Source: Oligoflexia bacterium (GTDB lineage Bacteria > Bdellovibrionota > UBA1018 > CAIMNF01). Taken from it: a DNA stretch of 8,080 nucleotides. The notes beneath the pieces were generated by a model. It saw only the letters and a list, made by a program, of their open reading frames with translations, made no database searches and was not told the DNA's origin. The first letter of the stretch is position 1, and the number at the start of each line of letters is the position of its first letter. Position numbers and translations under genes: made by a program. Location of the stretch: NCBI GenBank assembly GCA_903858975.1, contig CAIOKW010000026.1:1-8080 (forward strand), written 5' to 3'. Of the stretch, positions 1 to 6,724 are shown in pieces.

Positions 1-949
1 CGCCTTCGCCGATATCAAAAGTCTTTGTTCCAATCCGACCTGAGTTCAAACCCTCTAATACGGATTCATCAATATGGCCCCAAGCGACCGCTAACTCCAG
101 CTTGCCTGTGGAGCGATTCAGCAACATGAGGTTCCCCTTTTGTGCCTTGACCGCTTTCACTGCGTTTTGAATGGTCTGCTTACAAAGTTCTTTAATGTCA
201 GTAACCGTCGCAAGCTCTTGGTGGAATTCGTACAAGATTTGAATGTTGTTGAGAATTCTTTGGTTCTTCTCGTACTTGAGAGTTGAATCAATAATCGTGG
301 TTGCGATCGATGCCAACTCTTGCACAAATGAATATTCGTTTTCGGCAATTTGAGTTCCATCTCGACGTTCACCTAAAGTGAGGACGCCGATCACTTCACC
401 ACTCTTAATCAGCGGACACCAAAAATCAGAATGGAGCATGTCGAGGTTTTGCTTCTCCCACGCCGTTACAAATCGCGGCTCCTTTTGAAGGTTGCGTACT
501 GAAAATACATTCCCCTGCTGAATCAACTGCCACAGAAGCCCGTTGTTTTTTTCAATTCGAAACAAAAAGAGAGGCTCACGTCTTCCAAGCGTATCTTCGT
601 AATGGTCATCAATGCCAAAATATCGCTTCACTTGGTAAAACTCTTTTTCACCGTTTTCGAAGTCTTCCTTCAAAAGAACGCAAGAGTTTACAACGTCATA
701 TCGCTCACGAACAACGGCCATGAAAGTATCTAAAAGCTGAGGAAGATTGAGAATGTTACTGAGACCCTTACCGGATTGGAGGAGGGCCTGCATTTCAAAG
801 ATTCGAATATCCTGATTGATCACCTTCCCTTTAAGGGATTTGATCTCACGCTTTAAACGGCTAATCAGATCCCCTTGGGTATCATAACCCTCGGTGAGCC
901 CCTGACTTGCAATCTCTAATACTTTTGGTGAGGATGAATTTGAATCCAT
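1..949 (-). CDS. Tandem-GAF sensory/signalling protein, C-terminal part outside window
   Basis: Reading the minus strand from the ATG at 949 gives 316 uninterrupted codons that run off the left edge. Residues 1-25 are Ser-rich and disordered. Residues 26-60 (DLISRLKREIKSLKGKV...) look like a short coiled coil. Residues about 65-222 form a first GAF domain, best seen in SDFWCPLIKSGEVIGVLTLGE at 174-194 and the closing helix ENEYSFVQELASIATTII. After a linker helix (KYEKNQRILNNIQILYEFHQEL), a second GAF starts near 250 and continues past the edge (KGNLMLLNRSTGKLELAVAWG; the last residues, DIGEG, match the G-x-G turn typical of the fold). GAF domains bind small ligands or mediate dimerisation upstream of an output module. 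The output (GGDEF, kinase, phosphatase or HTH) lies outside the window and is unknown. A weak Shine-Dalgarno-like GAGAAG precedes the ATG. The gene diverges from the nucleotidase gene. GAF assignment is by motif recognition and is fairly sure. Confidence 0.85.
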   Translation of the reverse strand, partial: MDSNSSSPKVLEIASQGLTEGYDTQGDLISRLKREIKSLKGKVINQDIRIFEMQALLQSGKGLSNILNLPQLLDTFMAVVRERYDVVNSCVLLKEDFENGEKEFYQVKRYFGIDDHYEDTLGRREPLFLFRIEKNNGLLWQLIQQGNVFSVRNLQKEPRFVTAWEKQNLDMLHSDFWCPLIKSGEVIGVLTLGERRDGTQIAENEYSFVQELASIATTIIDSTLKYEKNQRILNNIQILYEFHQELATVTDIKELCKQTIQNAVKAVKAQKGNLMLLNRSTGKLELAVAWGHIDESVLEGLNSGRIGTKTFDIGEG

Positions 950-1036
950 AGTCTTCTCAAGAGCTTATCGGCAGCCCCTGATACATCCTTTAAACAATTT
1001 CGGGCCCATTTTAGTTTTCCCTTTACTTACATGCGC

Positions 1037-1065
1037 TTGACGAATTTAACGCATTGTGCTATCTT
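1037..1065 (+). promoter_or_regulatory. Sigma70-type promoter of the nucleotidase gene, leaderless geometry
   Basis: TTGACG (1037-1042, 5/6 to consensus) is followed after exactly 17 bp by TATCTT (1060-1065, 4/6). The expected transcription start, about seven bases past the -10 box, falls at 1072-1073, on the A of the ATG at 1073. The box positions are seen directly; the start point is inferred. Confidence 0.6.
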
Positions 1066-1072
1066 GCGCTCC

Positions 1073-2932
1073 ATGAAGAAGCCTCACCTCCTTTTATGGG
1101 TCCCCCTTTTGGGTCTTTTAAACCTCCATTGCGGCAAATCCCTTTCCGTTCGATTAAAGTCGGATGCCATTTCTCCCAATGATTCAAATAACCTCAAGGT
1201 CGTCGATGCCCAGGACCCCACTCCCATCAAACTCTCCTTCCTTTTAACGAACGACATCCACGGTCATATCGAACCCAATCTCACCTACCTGAGCACGATG
1301 GCTCAACAACTGAGAGACCTCCCTGAATATAAAAATAATCGTTCCGCACTTTTCGTACTCGATTCGGGCGATCAGTTTCAAGGAACCCTCCAGAGTAACT
1401 ATGATGAAGGAGAGAGCGTATTTAAGATTTTAAATCAGATTGGATATGACGCCGCAGTCCCCGGAAACCACGACTATGATTTTGGTCCCTTAGGCTGGCT
1501 TTACGACAAAGTGAGCACTGGAAACACTAGTGACAATCCAAGAGAAGTGATTGAGAAACTTGCAAGCATGGCGAAATTTCCACTCCTGTCTGCAAATACT
1601 TATTTCAAAAATAGCATTAAAGTAAACGGACTCTCCATCTCAGTGGACGATCAATGTAGACCCTCTACGCAAAGCCTGAAAGATGGAATCAATTACACAC
1701 TCGCTTCTAGCCCTTCTTTTTTGAAGCCTTACACGATTATCTCACGCGCGGGCGTGCGCGTAGCTCTCATTGGCCTAGACAACCCAAGCACCCCAAGCAC
1801 TACCACCAAAGAAAACATCAGCGACCTTTGCTTTAGAGATGAACTTGAAACTTATCTTGAAATCAGAAAGTCTCTCGAGGGAAGTGCGGATGTGTTTGTC
1901 CTCATGATTCACGATGGAAACTCTGAGAATAGCTTTGATGCTTCAAACTTAGCGCAAAAGATCAACGCTGCCCGAGAAGACGGAGTTCAGCTGGTTGCCG
2001 CAGGCCACACGCACTTCATTCACAATGCCGTGGCGGGTGGCGTTCACGTCATTCAAGACGGTGCCAATGGGAAAGCCTATGGGCGTGCAGACCTTTATTT
2101 TGATCCCATCAGCAAAAAAATTATCGCTGAGAAATCAGATACCGCTGCGGGGATGAGTATCAGCAAAGACACTTGTGATAACGCCAAAGCCCCCTTTGCC
2201 TGTTCGCAGCTCGCCCTACCCCTAGCTTCGGATACAACTGTCGATCAAGTGCTTGCAGAGAGTGCCGCGAAAATCGCTCCGCTTGCGAAAAAGAAAATCG
2301 CAACGGCTTCAGAAACCATTCGAGTGGATCGCATTTCTGAAAGTCCGCTTGGAAACATCCTGACTGATGCTCTGAGAAAGGCCACCAGCACGCAAGTGGC
2401 GCTCATGAATACAGGTGGAATCCGGGCTCCCCTTCAAAAGGGAGAGGTCCTCTATGAGAATCTCTTTGAGGTACTTCCCTTCCAGAATCAGGCCGTGGTT
2501 ATAAAGTCCCTCAGCTGGAAGACTCTGAGGACCGCTCTTGAATATGCGATCAAAACCTGTGGCCGCTATGGAACTTTGGTTCAAAGCGGGCTAAAAATTC
2601 AGTTTTCTCGCGAATGCAAAAAGAACGGACAAGATGTGGATGTGGATTATTCAGCGAAACTAACCCACGTTGAAACCCTCGAGGGGAAAGTTCTCTTGGA
2701 CTCAAGCCAGGGGCTAGACACGAGCACCGAAGAAACCTTAAGTGTTGCAACTCTCGACTTTATTGCTGCAGGAGGGAGTGGCTATCAAATGTTTTCGGGC
2801 GTGAAGATCGACTCCACGCCCGGAATTGCAAGAGAATTGATTGTCAGTGCTCTGTCTTCCGATCAGCCCATCCTGAATGCACAGGTGGATGGTCGACTGA
2901 AGAACACCGCAGAACTAAAGCCTAAACCTTAA
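1073..2932 (+). CDS. Exported 5'-nucleotidase / UshA-family metallophosphoesterase
   Basis: This 619-residue protein has the two-domain layout of bacterial 5'-nucleotidases, which hydrolyse nucleotides (and often UDP-sugars or NAD) outside the cytoplasm. Residue numbers below count from an upstream in-frame ATG at 1031; subtract 14 for the chosen start. The metallophosphatase domain shows all dimetal-centre motifs: NDIHGH (D75, H77), DSGDQF (D114), GNHD (N146, H147), MIHD (H294) and GHTH (H326, H328). The C-terminal 5_nucleotid_C domain shows MNTGGIR (459-465) and GGSGYQMF (581-588), the loop that stacks the base. The start at 1073 is preferred because MKKPHLLLWVPLLGLL is a typical signal peptide and the region 1031-1072 is occupied by the promoter. 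The signal ends in LNLHCG, a lipobox with an unusual His before Cys, so lipidation is uncertain. The length is in the family's usual range. It is monocistronic and convergent with the subtilase gene. Exact substrate is unknown. Confidence 0.93.
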   Translation: MKKPHLLLWVPLLGLLNLHCGKSLSVRLKSDAISPNDSNNLKVVDAQDPTPIKLSFLLTNDIHGHIEPNLTYLSTMAQQLRDLPEYKNNRSALFVLDSGDQFQGTLQSNYDEGESVFKILNQIGYDAAVPGNHDYDFGPLGWLYDKVSTGNTSDNPREVIEKLASMAKFPLLSANTYFKNSIKVNGLSISVDDQCRPSTQSLKDGINYTLASSPSFLKPYTIISRAGVRVALIGLDNPSTPSTTTKENISDLCFRDELETYLEIRKSLEGSADVFVLMIHDGNSENSFDASNLAQKINAAREDGVQLVAAGHTHFIHNAVAGGVHVIQDGANGKAYGRADLYFDPISKKIIAEKSDTAAGMSISKDTCDNAKAPFACSQLALPLASDTTVDQVLAESAAKIAPLAKKKIATASETIRVDRISESPLGNILTDALRKATSTQVALMNTGGIRAPLQKGEVLYENLFEVLPFQNQAVVIKSLSWKTLRTALEYAIKTCGRYGTLVQSGLKIQFSRECKKNGQDVDVDYSAKLTHVETLEGKVLLDSSQGLDTSTEETLSVATLDFIAAGGSGYQMFSGVKIDSTPGIARELIVSALSSDQPILNAQVDGRLKNTAELKPKP

Positions 2933-4311
2933 TAAAAAAGGCTAGGAAGTGGAATCACGTATCCTTCGTAATCAGTCGATGCTTTCTCGTAAGTGCGTCC
3001 ATCGACATCACTCACTTGAACGCGTGCTGAATCAATTGCATCGCTCAATTGCATGCTCTTTGAGAGTTTAGCAGCAAGGACTGCACGATTCAGGTTCACG
3101 ATCCCACCTGAGATGACTTTTCCTTTCAGGAAGTCTTTCAAATCAGAGGTCGTCATCAAAATCTTCTTCAGATCTGAATTCGACAAACTTGGGTTCGTAT
3201 CCAAAACCATTCCCGCTACGTTCGTTACAAAGGGAGCCGCTTGAGAAGTTCCACTTACAGTAACGTATTGATTGCCTGGAACAGTTGAGAGAATGCCCAC
3301 ACCCGGTGCAGCTACTTCAACCATTTTCGCTCCATAGTTTGAGAATGAAGCAAGCTTATCGTAGCCCAGGGTCGCAGCAACTGAGATCGTGTTGTCTTGT
3401 TTAATGTTTGCTGGAGAAGTCGGGAACTCATCATTGTTCATTCCGTCGTTCCCTGCTGCAATCACAAACAAGGTATTCTTCGCAGGATCAACGAGTGCCT
3501 TAGAAGCTTGGATCACTTCACCCACGAAGAAAATCGCATAAGTTTGGAGTTCTTCTGGCGTTGGATCGCGCTTCAGGATTTTTGACAAGATCGGTCCAAG
3601 AATACTTTTCGCTGCTGCAGTGCTCGTTCCAAAAGAACAGTTTGCAAGGCGCGCTTTCTCTGCCGCTACATACTTTCCAATCGGAGCCAGTGACTTTGCT
3701 TGTTGAGAAGCAAGAAGCTTCAAGCCCATTTTAATCAACTTGTCTGGGTCCATTCCTGCATTCGCAGAGAAAAACTCAAGACCATGTCCGCCACCACCGC
3801 CCGAGCCAACGGTCGGAGCTTTAGTAGGGATAATCTTAAGGCCCATGATTTTCGCGCCTTCAGCGTTCTTAGCAGAAATCCCAGCTACATGGGTTCCGTG
3901 AACGAAGTTCCCAAAAACGCCAAGCTCAGCAATGAAATCACTTTCTTTTACTTTTTGGCGTAACCAAGCGATGTCTTCTGCGCTCGCTTGTCCTTTTAAG
4001 TAACGAGTTTGAACTTCGAAGAACTTATAAACATCGGGAGAAAAAGTTCCCAAGTATTGTTTATCAATCAGCTTGTTGTTGCCATCCGCAAAGTTCCAGC
4101 CATTGACGTCATCAATGTAGCCGTTATCGTCGTTGTCTACGGCATCGTCGATGTCGATTGGATTTACCCATTTTTTGTCCTTAAGGTCATTGTGCTTAAG
4201 GTCAGTCCCAGAGTCGATGATCGCAATCACCGTTGCATGAGCAGAAGTCGAGATCACCAATGCAAATAGCGCTGCAAATAGCGCTGCAAATAGTTTAGAT
4301 GTTAGTTTCAT
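2929..4311 (-). CDS. Secreted subtilisin-like serine protease (S8), no propeptide
   Basis: The 460-residue product is a subtilase with the catalytic triad in the order Asp-His-Ser: AIIDSGTD (D33), HGTHVAGI (H138) and SGTSQAAP (S356), plus the oxyanion Asn in AAGNDG (N288). An Asp/Asn-rich stretch at 53-73 (DIDD...NDDNGYIDDVNGW) is a common calcium-binding or structural segment of the family. A Sec signal peptide ends at AHA (24-26), and the catalytic strand begins only a few residues later, so no I9-type inhibitory propeptide is present. A Gly-rich loop (GSGGGGGHG, about 169-177) and a helical insertion at 180-260 separate the His and Asn segments. A tail of about 45 residues follows the core. 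The ATG at 4311 has a GGGGGAAAT ribosome site. It lies 27 bp downstream of the 255-residue secreted protein and is probably co-transcribed. Its stop overlaps the nucleotidase stop. Function is presumably periplasmic or extracellular proteolysis; the target is unknown. Confidence 0.95.
   Translation of the reverse strand: MKLTSKLFAALFAALFALVISTSAHATVIAIIDSGTDLKHNDLKDKKWVNPIDIDDAVDNDDNGYIDDVNGWNFADGNNKLIDKQYLGTFSPDVYKFFEVQTRYLKGQASAEDIAWLRQKVKESDFIAELGVFGNFVHGTHVAGISAKNAEGAKIMGLKIIPTKAPTVGSGGGGGHGLEFFSANAGMDPDKLIKMGLKLLASQQAKSLAPIGKYVAAEKARLANCSFGTSTAAAKSILGPILSKILKRDPTPEELQTYAIFFVGEVIQASKALVDPAKNTLFVIAAGNDGMNNDEFPTSPANIKQDNTISVAATLGYDKLASFSNYGAKMVEVAAPGVGILSTVPGNQYVTVSGTSQAAPFVTNVAGMVLDTNPSLSNSDLKKILMTTSDLKDFLKGKVISGGIVNLNRAVLAAKLSKSMQLSDAIDSARVQVSDVDGRTYEKASTDYEGYVIPLPSLFY
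4262..4293 (-). repeat. 12-bp tandem repeat in the subtilase signal-peptide codons
   Basis: On the plus strand gcaaatagcgct occurs at 4262-4273 and again at 4274-4285, followed by a partial third copy gcaaatag at 4286-4293. On the coding strand this encodes repeated LFAA units (LFAALFAALFA) in the hydrophobic core of the signal peptide. Gain or loss of a unit would stay in frame and change the h-region by four residues. Confidence 0.85.
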
Positions 4312-4315
4312 ATTT

Positions 4316-4320
4316 CCCCC
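4316..4320 (-). promoter_or_regulatory. Ribosome binding site of the subtilase gene
   Basis: GGGGG, four bases before the ATG at 4311, can pair with the anti-Shine-Dalgarno CCUCC using one G-U pair. The upstream gene of the pair uses the same GGGGGAAA element, which supports both starts. Confidence 0.55.
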
Positions 4321-4338
4321 AATACTTTCAGATTTGAA

Positions 4339-5106
4339 TTAGTTTTGAATCGCGCGACGGAGTTCGTCTACGGTGTTGTACTTTAAGCGATCAGAGCTGA
4401 TTTCAAGGCTGCGATTTGAAGCCTTATAGATCCAATCAGAAATCGGAGCTGCAATATAGCGGCCCATTACAAAGCGAAGCTTTTCAGCCGCTGGCTTACA
4501 TACTTTCTTTAATTGCGTTTGACCTTGGCGCTGGACAATATAGTCGCAGCCAATCAAAGCCGTATAATAGGTCACGAAATTAGCGAAAGGAATGAAGTGT
4601 TTGCGGTATTCGATGCGGTTATCCACATCTTCAACCTGACCATCGGTCTGCCAAGTTCCGCGCGGGCTGAATACTACCGGCAACGCGTAGTTCACCATAA
4701 GGATATCTTTTACAATCGGAAGCGTGAAGATGATGGTCCCGTATTTAGAAGACATCTTTCCCATGAAATCGTTAATCCAAGGGAACAAAGGCGAGTGGTC
4801 GCCGATGTCCATTGCTTGCATCGTCAGTGAACGATTGAAGCTCATAGAAGATTGGTTCCATTTTGCTAGAAGCTCATCCGCGAGCACTGCATCGTTTTGC
4901 TCATCGCGAATTTGCTGAGCAAACTCATGAATCGCAACATCAAAGCTTTGATGTGCAAATGAAGTGAAGTCTTTTTTCAGAAGCGCTTGAACGAACTCAT
5001 TACGAGCGTCAATAGCTGCCTGAATGGCTGCTGAATCATCATAAGATTGAGCAAATGAAGCAGAATGGATGGTCAATGCGGACAGTAGAATGAGAATCGT
5101 TCTCAT
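4339..5106 (-). CDS. Secreted protein of unknown function, partner gene of the subtilase
   Basis: I do not recognise a family for this 255-residue protein. It has a clear Sec signal peptide (MRTILILLSALTIHSASFA, probable cleavage after residue 19). The mature part starts with an amphipathic helical region (about 24-85, rich in Ala, Glu, Asp and Gln), followed by a mixed region with hydrophobic strands (GTIIFTLP, ILMVNYALPVVFSP at about 123-148) and a helical C-terminus. It has only two cysteines, C187 and C203, which could form one disulfide after export. No catalytic motif or membrane anchor is visible. The ATG at 5106 has a GGGGG ribosome site six bases upstream. The subtilase gene begins only 27 bp after its stop, with no terminator between, so the two are most likely one transcript. 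A role as chaperone, inhibitor or substrate of the propeptide-less protease is possible but is inference from position only. Confidence 0.85.
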   Translation of the reverse strand: MRTILILLSALTIHSASFAQSYDDSAAIQAAIDARNEFVQALLKKDFTSFAHQSFDVAIHEFAQQIRDEQNDAVLADELLAKWNQSSMSFNRSLTMQAMDIGDHSPLFPWINDFMGKMSSKYGTIIFTLPIVKDILMVNYALPVVFSPRGTWQTDGQVEDVDNRIEYRKHFIPFANFVTYYTALIGCDYIVQRQGQTQLKKVCKPAAEKLRFVMGRYIAAPISDWIYKASNRSLEISSDRLKYNTVDELRRAIQN

Positions 5107-5112
5107 GGTTTT

Positions 5113-5117
5113 CCCCC
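5113..5117 (-). promoter_or_regulatory. Ribosome binding site of the 255-residue secreted protein gene
   Basis: GGGGG followed by AAAACC and then the ATG at 5106. It is the same G5-A3 element used by the following subtilase gene. Confidence 0.55.
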
Positions 5118-5150
5118 TTAATCATTAAAGTAATTCGTCCCAGTGGTAAA

Positions 5151-5178
5151 AGTGTAACCCCGTTCTTTAAAAATCCAA
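5151..5178 (-). promoter_or_regulatory. Possible promoter of the secreted protein-subtilase operon
   Basis: On the minus strand TTGGAT (5178-5173) is followed after 16 bp by TACACT (5156-5151, 4/6 to the -10 consensus). The -35 match is poor (3/6). Transcription would start near 5144, leaving a leader of about 38 bases that contains the ribosome site. A second weak candidate, TTGTAA and TAAAGA, lies slightly upstream. No convincing terminator for the ankyrin gene is visible in the same 124-bp gap. Confidence 0.3.
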
Positions 5179-5230
5179 AAGGTTTTTACAAGCCCCATTA
5201 ATAGGAGCATATCAGTCAGACTTATTTAAC

Positions 5231-6046
5231 TCAGCGCTTCACGCGCTCCGAGGCCTCTGAATTAGAAGTGAATTCCCGAAATCGATCCGGGGCGGTTTTC
5301 CCAAAGGCATCCTGAACATTCTTTATGGCGCCTGAGATCATGAGGTAGCGAATCGTACTTTCACGCCCCATTTCAGCCGCGTACATCAGTGGGGTTGCCT
5401 TCGTAAACCGAGTTCGCTCATTTACTAAGGCTCCCTTTGAAACCAATAATCTCACGACTTCTAAATGCCCAAAGCGTGCCGCCAAGTGGAGCGGGGTCTC
5501 CCCCATCGAGTTTTTAGCATTTACATCGGCTCCTGCTTTTAAAAATTCGCGAACCAGGGACAAATTCCCAGCTGCAGCTACTCCATGAATCGGTAAACGC
5601 CCTTCACCGACATAGGCATGATCTCGTTCATTCAATAAATCCGGAAAAACTTGAATCAACTGCGAGATCATCCGCTCGTAAACCAAAGTGAGTCGCTTGC
5701 CGGGTATTGCAAGACTCGAAAGAGAAAGTATCAGTGGGGTTCCCCTGGAATCCGAAAGTAATGGATGCCCCTTCTCCTTTTTGAAGGATTCTAACAAAAC
5801 ACTAAAGACACGCTCAGATCCTCGCACCAGAGCACGCTCCAAGAGGCGCTCATGCGTGCGGGTAGAAACTTTTACCCAAGGGCTGTGCCCGGCTTTAATC
5901 CACTCCATCACCGGCCCTGAATCATCTCGATCCACAGCAACGACCACGGGATGAACTTCAGAAACCTGCTCTTCGGCCGCATCACTCCCTTGAGCAATGC
6001 CCAAAACTAGAATTGAAAAGAAGAGTGCATACCGAAGGATCACCAT
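5231..6046 (-). CDS. Ankyrin-repeat protein, probably exported
   Basis: The ATG at 6046 gives 271 residues beginning MVILRYALFFSILVLGIAQG, a likely signal peptide or N-terminal anchor cleaved near SDA|A. An in-frame TTG at 6064 would add six residues but has no ribosome site; GGGCGAG touches the ATG at 6046 and is itself poorly spaced, so the start is uncertain. The C-terminal half holds three ankyrin repeats, numbered from the TTG: about 156-186 (LPIHGVAAAGNLSLVREFLKA), 189-219 (ETPLHLAARFGHLEVVRLLVS, a near-consensus unit) and 222-254 (ATPLMYAAEMGRESTIRYLMI), then a capping fragment FGKTAPD. The N-terminal half (about 35-150) is helical and could be one or two decayed repeats (VVVAVDRDDSGPVMEWIKAGH). 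Ankyrin repeats bind other proteins; the partner is unknown. The gene is 82 bp downstream of the degenerate receiver gene and may share its transcript. Confidence 0.88.
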   Translation of the reverse strand: MVILRYALFFSILVLGIAQGSDAAEEQVSEVHPVVVAVDRDDSGPVMEWIKAGHSPWVKVSTRTHERLLERALVRGSERVFSVLLESFKKEKGHPLLSDSRGTPLILSLSSLAIPGKRLTLVYERMISQLIQVFPDLLNERDHAYVGEGRLPIHGVAAAGNLSLVREFLKAGADVNAKNSMGETPLHLAARFGHLEVVRLLVSKGALVNERTRFTKATPLMYAAEMGRESTIRYLMISGAIKNVQDAFGKTAPDRFREFTSNSEASERVKR

Positions 6047-6146
6047 CTCGCCCAATAAGAGCAAGACTCAGGCCAGAAACCGAAGCTGAAATCACTGAAC
6101 TTTTTTCTCTAGCTCAGCCCGAGAACGTACAAAGTTTTTACAGCTG

Positions 6147-6662
6147 TTATTGATTCCGTTTTAAGATTTCTTGAGCCCAATCTACAGATGTGAGACCTGA
6201 GCTTTCTTTTTTCGAATGAACCGGCGCTTCTGCTGAAGGAGACACTAACCGCAATTTTGCTTTTGGCTTTCCCAGATTTTCAGCAATCACTTGAGCCATT
6301 TTACGCATTAAATCCAGGGGATCTCGAGTGCGCTCGACCACATGAAAACCACCTAATTTTACGAGCTCACTCTCGAGATCTACCAGATGCGGTTCTGAAA
6401 GGTAGATTGATGGGACCTGACCGAGAAATGTCTGATGTTTCCGCACAAAATCAAGAACGTTGCCTTCTTTGTATTCTAAAGTTGAAACGATCAAATCGGG
6501 AGTTTCCTTTTCCAATTTTGCCAAGGCCGCACTTTCTCGACTTGGGCAGAATTCATACTGTGCCGAAAGATTCAGTAAACCATTTCGGATCATATTTTCG
6601 AATTTGCTTTGGTCATCAATAAAGAGCACGGACTGCTGAAACGAAAAACGCGGGTACGGCAT
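6147..6662 (-). CDS. Degenerate response-regulator receiver protein (pseudo-receiver)
   Basis: This 171-residue protein has the receiver fold but not the phosphorylation site. Strand 1 and the acidic pair are present (SVLFIDDQ, D16 D17). In strand 3 the usual DLxLLD reads DLIVST, so Thr61 replaces the phosphoacceptor Asp, and the following MP is lost. The switch Ser/Thr position is kept (IYLSEP, S89). The conserved Lys-Pro of strand 5 (usually YLVKPF) reads VVERTR, with Arg111 and Thr112. Helix 5 (DPLDLMRKMAQVIAEN) is followed by a tail of about 40 residues rich in Pro, Ser and Lys, then an amphipathic end (VDWAQEILKRNQ). No output domain is present. The protein probably works by protein-protein interaction without phosphotransfer; this is inferred from the substitutions. 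The ATG at 6662 is preceded only by a weak GAGAA and lies close to its promoter. Confidence 0.75.
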   Translation of the reverse strand: MPYPRFSFQQSVLFIDDQSKFENMIRNGLLNLSAQYEFCPSRESAALAKLEKETPDLIVSTLEYKEGNVLDFVRKHQTFLGQVPSIYLSEPHLVDLESELVKLGGFHVVERTRDPLDLMRKMAQVIAENLGKPKAKLRLVSPSAEAPVHSKKESSGLTSVDWAQEILKRNQ

Positions 6663-6668
6663 TTCTCT

Positions 6669-6695
6669 ATTTTATCTCAAGTTTGAGACTGTAAA
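6669..6695 (-). promoter_or_regulatory. Candidate promoter of the pseudo-receiver gene
   Basis: On the minus strand TTTACA (6695-6690, 5/6) and TAAAAT (6674-6669, 5/6) are separated by 15 bp, slightly short of the optimum. The expected start point is close to the ATG at 6662, so the leader would be absent or only a base or two long. Confidence 0.45.
6675..6688. promoter_or_regulatory. Palindrome TCTCAA-GT-TTGAGA, candidate operator
   Basis: Two perfect 6-bp arms with a 2-bp centre occupy almost the whole spacer between the -35 and -10 boxes of the pseudo-receiver promoter. A dimeric repressor or activator bound here would directly control RNA polymerase. The palindrome is seen; its function is inferred. 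Confidence 0.45.
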
Positions 6696-6724
6696 TATTA
6701 AATATGCGTCAAATAAAAAATAAA

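Noticed and set aside
1001..1013. cgggcccatttta resembling the tRNA 3' end plus T run (possible attachment-site remnant)
   Set aside because: Only the seven bases cgggccc match the tRNA end and the rest differs; best explained by chance.
1031..1072. N-terminal 14-codon extension of the nucleotidase from the ATG at 1031
   Set aside because: It overlaps a good promoter (1037-1065), adds a polar stretch in front of a typical signal peptide and has no ribosome site.
4513..4830. Plus-strand open frame of 105 codons
   Set aside because: Antisense to the secreted protein gene, which has a signal peptide and ribosome site; no start signal of its own.
6047..6064. TTG start for the ankyrin gene at 6064
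   Set aside because: No ribosome site precedes it, and the ATG at 6046 directly begins a normal signal peptide. The choice is not certain.
6075..6125. Inverted repeat TTCTC...GAGAA between the receiver and ankyrin genes as terminator
   Set aside because: On the minus strand the hairpin is followed by A residues, not T, and the stem is weak with an 11-base loop.
6257..6622. Plus-strand open frame of 121 codons
   Set aside because: It lies wholly antisense to the receiver-like gene, has no domain-like pattern and follows the codon pattern of the opposite strand; treated as a shadow.
6707..6712. TTGACG on the minus strand as -35 box for the receiver gene
   Set aside because: A good hexamer, but no acceptable -10 box at 16-18 bp; the TAAAAT box is 32 bp away.
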